From Spirochaetales bacterium (GTDB taxonomy: Bacteria > Spirochaetota > Spirochaetia > Sphaerochaetales > Sphaerochaetaceae), in assembly GCA_018433865.1 (NCBI GenBank), contig JAHDQJ010000003.1, positions 221,731-285,730 of the forward strand: a stretch of 64,000 nucleotides of DNA, read 5' to 3'. The translations under genes and the position numbers were made by a program. This document shows positions 62,400 through 64,000 of this stretch, piece after piece. The notes under the pieces were generated by a model. The model saw only the letters and a program-made list of their open reading frames with translations. It was not told where the DNA came from and did no database searches. Each line of letters begins with the position of its first letter. The first letter of the stretch is position 1.

Positions 62400-62639
62400 T
62401 CACTCAGAATATTTCTTGGTGAATTCCTTGAGTGCGAAACGAATACCTGCAGCCCATCCCAACCCCATGCCGGAAAACATCTCTTCCAACTCTCTCTTGA
62501 ACGAAGGTTCTATGGAAAAAGTGGTAAGGACCTTATTTTCCTTCTTCGGCCTTGAATCATGCTTGAACAGTTGCTTGGCCTTTTGTGCGCTCAGGGAATC
62601 TTCATTTCCGACTTCTGTCGTGCTCTTCTTCAGTGCCAT
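62400..62639 (-). CDS. Small putative ribbon-helix-helix partition partner of ParA
   Basis: A 79-residue basic protein. The N-terminal 40 residues are polar and Lys-rich (ALKKSTTEVGNEDSLSAQKA). The rest has the beta-helix-helix pattern of ribbon-helix-helix DNA-binding proteins: a beta strand VLTTFSIEPSF, then helices KRELEEMFSGMG and WAAGIRFALKEFTKKYSE. ParG/omega-type proteins that follow ParA in type Ib partition loci have this fold and size. No family match can be claimed without a search. Start at 62639 lies four bases after the parA stop. Confidence 0.6.
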   Translation of the reverse strand: MALKKSTTEVGNEDSLSAQKAKQLFKHDSRPKKENKVLTTFSIEPSFKRELEEMFSGMGLGWAAGIRFALKEFTKKYSE

Positions 62640-62643
62640 CTCA

Positions 62644-63405
62644 TCATCTCCATATTTCCGCATCGATCCGTGCAATCGCATCCACCGTCACAGGCTTCAA
62701 TCCCTTTCCCCGTTGCTTGAAGAGTTGCGGTGCAATATTTCTTTCCTGGGATTTCCTGAATACCGGATCGACTGGAATCTTGAATACGGTGAAAGATCCG
62801 GAGATGGCAGCTTCATAGATATCCTTGTGTTGCTTGATGCGCTCATCAAATGAGTTGATGATGATCTTGTCATGCCTCACAGGGCTTCTCAGGTTTTTCC
62901 TTATCTTCTCCAGTTCATCGATGAATATTTCCAAACCATCGAGACTGAACACTTCAGGAGTCATGGGAGTGATGATCTCATCGCTTGCGATCAATGCAGA
63001 GCGTTCCAGTTTCCCCAATCCTGGGGAGAGATCGAGTATGATCCTGTCGAAGGAGTCGGACAATTCGTGTACGAGGTCCTGAAGCACATACGGTTCATCG
63101 GTAATCTTTGTTTCCGCATAGGTCTTCAGTCCACCACCGATACCAAAGGTAGGAAGCAAAAAAAGATTCGGAATGGAAGGGACTTCCACGATGGCTTCCT
63201 GTATGAAGCATTTGCCCTGGAGCACATCGGAAAGTTCGTACTGCAAGTCCCCATCATAGAACCAAGAAGAGGCATTACCTTGCGGATCGACATCGACCAG
63301 CAGCGTTGTGTACCCATTCAACGCTGATTGACATGCGAGAGTTCCGGAAATTGTAGTTTTTCCTACTCCACCTTTCTGCAAATGGAAGGAAATTGTTTTA
63401 CTCAT
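62644..63405 (-). CDS. parA: ParA-family partition ATPase
   Basis: A 253-residue deviant Walker ATPase (ParA/Soj/MinD type) with KGGVGKTT at 11-18, LVDVDPQGNASSWFY and LDLSPGLGKLERSA. No helix-turn-helix precedes the P-loop, so it is the short (type Ib or Soj-like) form. ParA proteins move DNA cargo or position complexes in the cell. No ParB gene follows; instead a small putative ribbon-helix-helix gene does. The gene and its surroundings are more AT-rich than the rest of the window, which suggests transfer. Confidence 0.9.
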   Translation of the reverse strand: MSKTISFHLQKGGVGKTTISGTLACQSALNGYTTLLVDVDPQGNASSWFYDGDLQYELSDVLQGKCFIQEAIVEVPSIPNLFLLPTFGIGGGLKTYAETKITDEPYVLQDLVHELSDSFDRIILDLSPGLGKLERSALIASDEIITPMTPEVFSLDGLEIFIDELEKIRKNLRSPVRHDKIIINSFDERIKQHKDIYEAAISGSFTVFKIPVDPVFRKSQERNIAPQLFKQRGKGLKPVTVDAIARIDAEIWR

Positions 63406-63426
63406 GCCTTTAACCTTGTTGCTGTA

Positions 63427-63455
63427 AGTATAATCCTACATCTGCATTCGTACAA
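63427..63455 (-). promoter_or_regulatory. parA promoter
   Basis: On the minus strand TTGTAC (63450-63455) and TATACT (63427-63432) are 17 bases apart; the parA ATG follows about 22 bases downstream with an AAGG site. Confidence 0.65.
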
Positions 63456-63653
63456 GATACATTATCATTAAATGTAAAATCGATGTATACTTAACATCAT
63501 TTCAGTAAAATATTGCTGTATATATCATATGACAACAATGTTTTCCTATAGTAATAGTAATATTACCAATAGCAATTTTAGTATTTTTCATATGTATATT
63601 ATATAATATTAATATCATATCAATTTGGTATACGTATGATGGCCAACTATTGA

Positions 63654-63665
63654 TGTCCATGGACA
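63654..63665. repeat. Perfect palindrome upstream of parA
   Basis: TGTCCATGGACA is a perfect 12-bp palindrome followed by another GTCCA. It is a candidate binding site for the partition proteins; no second full copy was noticed. Confidence 0.5.
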
Positions 63666-63780
63666 GTCCATCAGATTTATACACTTTATAAAGTTCTTAC
63701 CAATTTGCCACTTCCTCATACCATTAAAAACTCATGGTTGGCAAGAAGCTCCATACAAAGCAACAATTGTGAATTCGTAG

Positions 63781-63818
63781 ATGAACCATAAAGAATCTAT
63801 ACATGATACATGGTTCAT
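63781..63818. repeat. Perfect 9-bp inverted repeat in the AT-rich region
   Basis: ATGAACCAT (63781-63789) and ATGGTTCAT (63810-63818) pair fully around 20 bases and are followed by TTT. It could be a terminator, or a protein-binding site. Confidence 0.55.
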
Positions 63819-63876
63819 TTTACTATCTTTTATAAATTTACATACTGTTTCATATTATTTTAATAGCGTGAGAAAT

Positions 63877-63895
63877 CCACAGGCTGAGCCTGTGG
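63877..63895. repeat. Strong short hairpin near window end
   Basis: CCACAGGC (63877-63884) and GCCTGTGG (63888-63895) pair fully around the 3-base loop TGA. Hairpins of this type occur at ends of IS200/IS605-like elements and in REP repeats; identity is open. Confidence 0.65.
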
Positions 63896-63937
63896 TGCGA
63901 TAGGTGGTTAGACCCGAACAAATGTTTCGAAAGAAAA

Positions 63938-63998
63938 GGCCTCCCGTGATACAGTTTGGTTGCGGTTCACAACGCATCCGAACAGAAGACAGGAGGCC
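63938..63998. repeat. Inverted repeat at window edge
   Basis: GGCCTCC (63938-63944) and GGAGGCC (63992-63998) are inverted repeats. The second copy also looks like a ribosome-binding site for a gene beyond the window. Confidence 0.45.
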
Positions 63999-64000
63999 AG

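Larger units (their letters stand above)
63456..64000. other. AT-rich region without genes, candidate centromere or mobile-element edge
   Basis: No convincing ORF is present. The first 420 bases are strongly AT-rich, unlike the rest of the window, and contain palindromes at 63654-63665 and 63781-63818. From about 63871 base composition returns to normal and two hairpins follow at 63877-63895 and 63938-63998. The region lies upstream of parA, the usual place of a type Ib centromere. A mobile-element boundary near 63870 is also possible, since the sequence ends at the window edge. Confidence 0.5.

Noticed and set aside
62400..63405. Complete ParABS locus
   Set aside because: No ParB-like protein or recognisable ParB-type parS sequence is visible; the partner is a different small protein.

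Overview
The window is a gene-dense, moderately GC-rich bacterial chromosome segment. Gene content and protein features point to a spirochaete, most likely a Sphaerochaeta-like member of the Spirochaetota (inference). Supporting points are a second EF-G paralogue of the EF-G-2 type, a Lys/Arg-rich 29-residue bS22-like ribosomal protein, a fused AroD-AroE enzyme, a bacterial XPB helicase with its separate N-domain partner, the CdsA variant ending GRGGILDSID, and a type III glutamine synthetase. No rRNA, tRNA or CRISPR array was seen.

Layout. 1-2.7 kb: end of one EF-G gene and a complete second EF-G-like gene. 2.8-9.5 kb: trmB and mfd leftward, an inositol-monophosphatase-family gene rightward, then a leftward operon with 4-base or shorter overlaps (ACT-like protein, THEP1-like NTPase, YhhQ queuosine-precursor transporter). 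9.6-11.3 kb: convergent nrdR and dgt, both tied to deoxynucleotide pools. 11.3-18.6 kb: aroK and aroC, the XPB helicase pair, and the opposing aroDE fusion, so shikimate enzymes surround the helicase genes. 18.7-27.9 kb: ABC-F ATPase, maf, rpsB, tsf, frr, uppS, cdsA, dxr, rseP. 27.9-32.3 kb, leftward: rpsF-ssb-rpsR-DUF2232-rplI-dnaB with the bS22-like gene upstream. 32.4-39.8 kb: murD, a FemAB-family ligase, metG, hflK-hflC and a Fur-family regulator. 39.9-42.7 kb: a YbaY-like lipoprotein and a two-gene ABC exporter. 42.8-51.2 kb: argG, an ArsR regulator, a beta-hydroxyacid-dehydrogenase-type enzyme, citrate synthase, an MFS transporter, a DUF212 protein and a three-gene polar amino-acid ABC importer. 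51.2-62.2 kb: hemolysin III, an RsmB/NOP2-type methyltransferase, a DUF362 ferredoxin-like protein, a COG2426 membrane protein, a UvrD-family helicase, glmS, type III glutamine synthetase and a GH13 glucosidase. 62.4-64 kb: a ParA ATPase, a small putative ribbon-helix-helix partner and an AT-rich gene-free stretch ending in strong hairpins, probably an acquired partition module or the edge of a mobile element.

Two regulatory patterns stand out. First, at least seven genes lack a Shine-Dalgarno sequence and have a sigma70-type -10 hexamer only 6-9 bases before the start codon, implying leaderless mRNAs. The clearest is glmS, whose start is fixed by the catalytic Cys2. Second, argG and the amino-acid ABC importer share a promoter design: two ARG-box-like 14-mers whose starts lie exactly 32 bases apart, the second inside the -35/-10 spacer. 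This suggests joint control by an ArgR-type repressor not encoded here and suggests that the importer carries arginine or a related amino acid.
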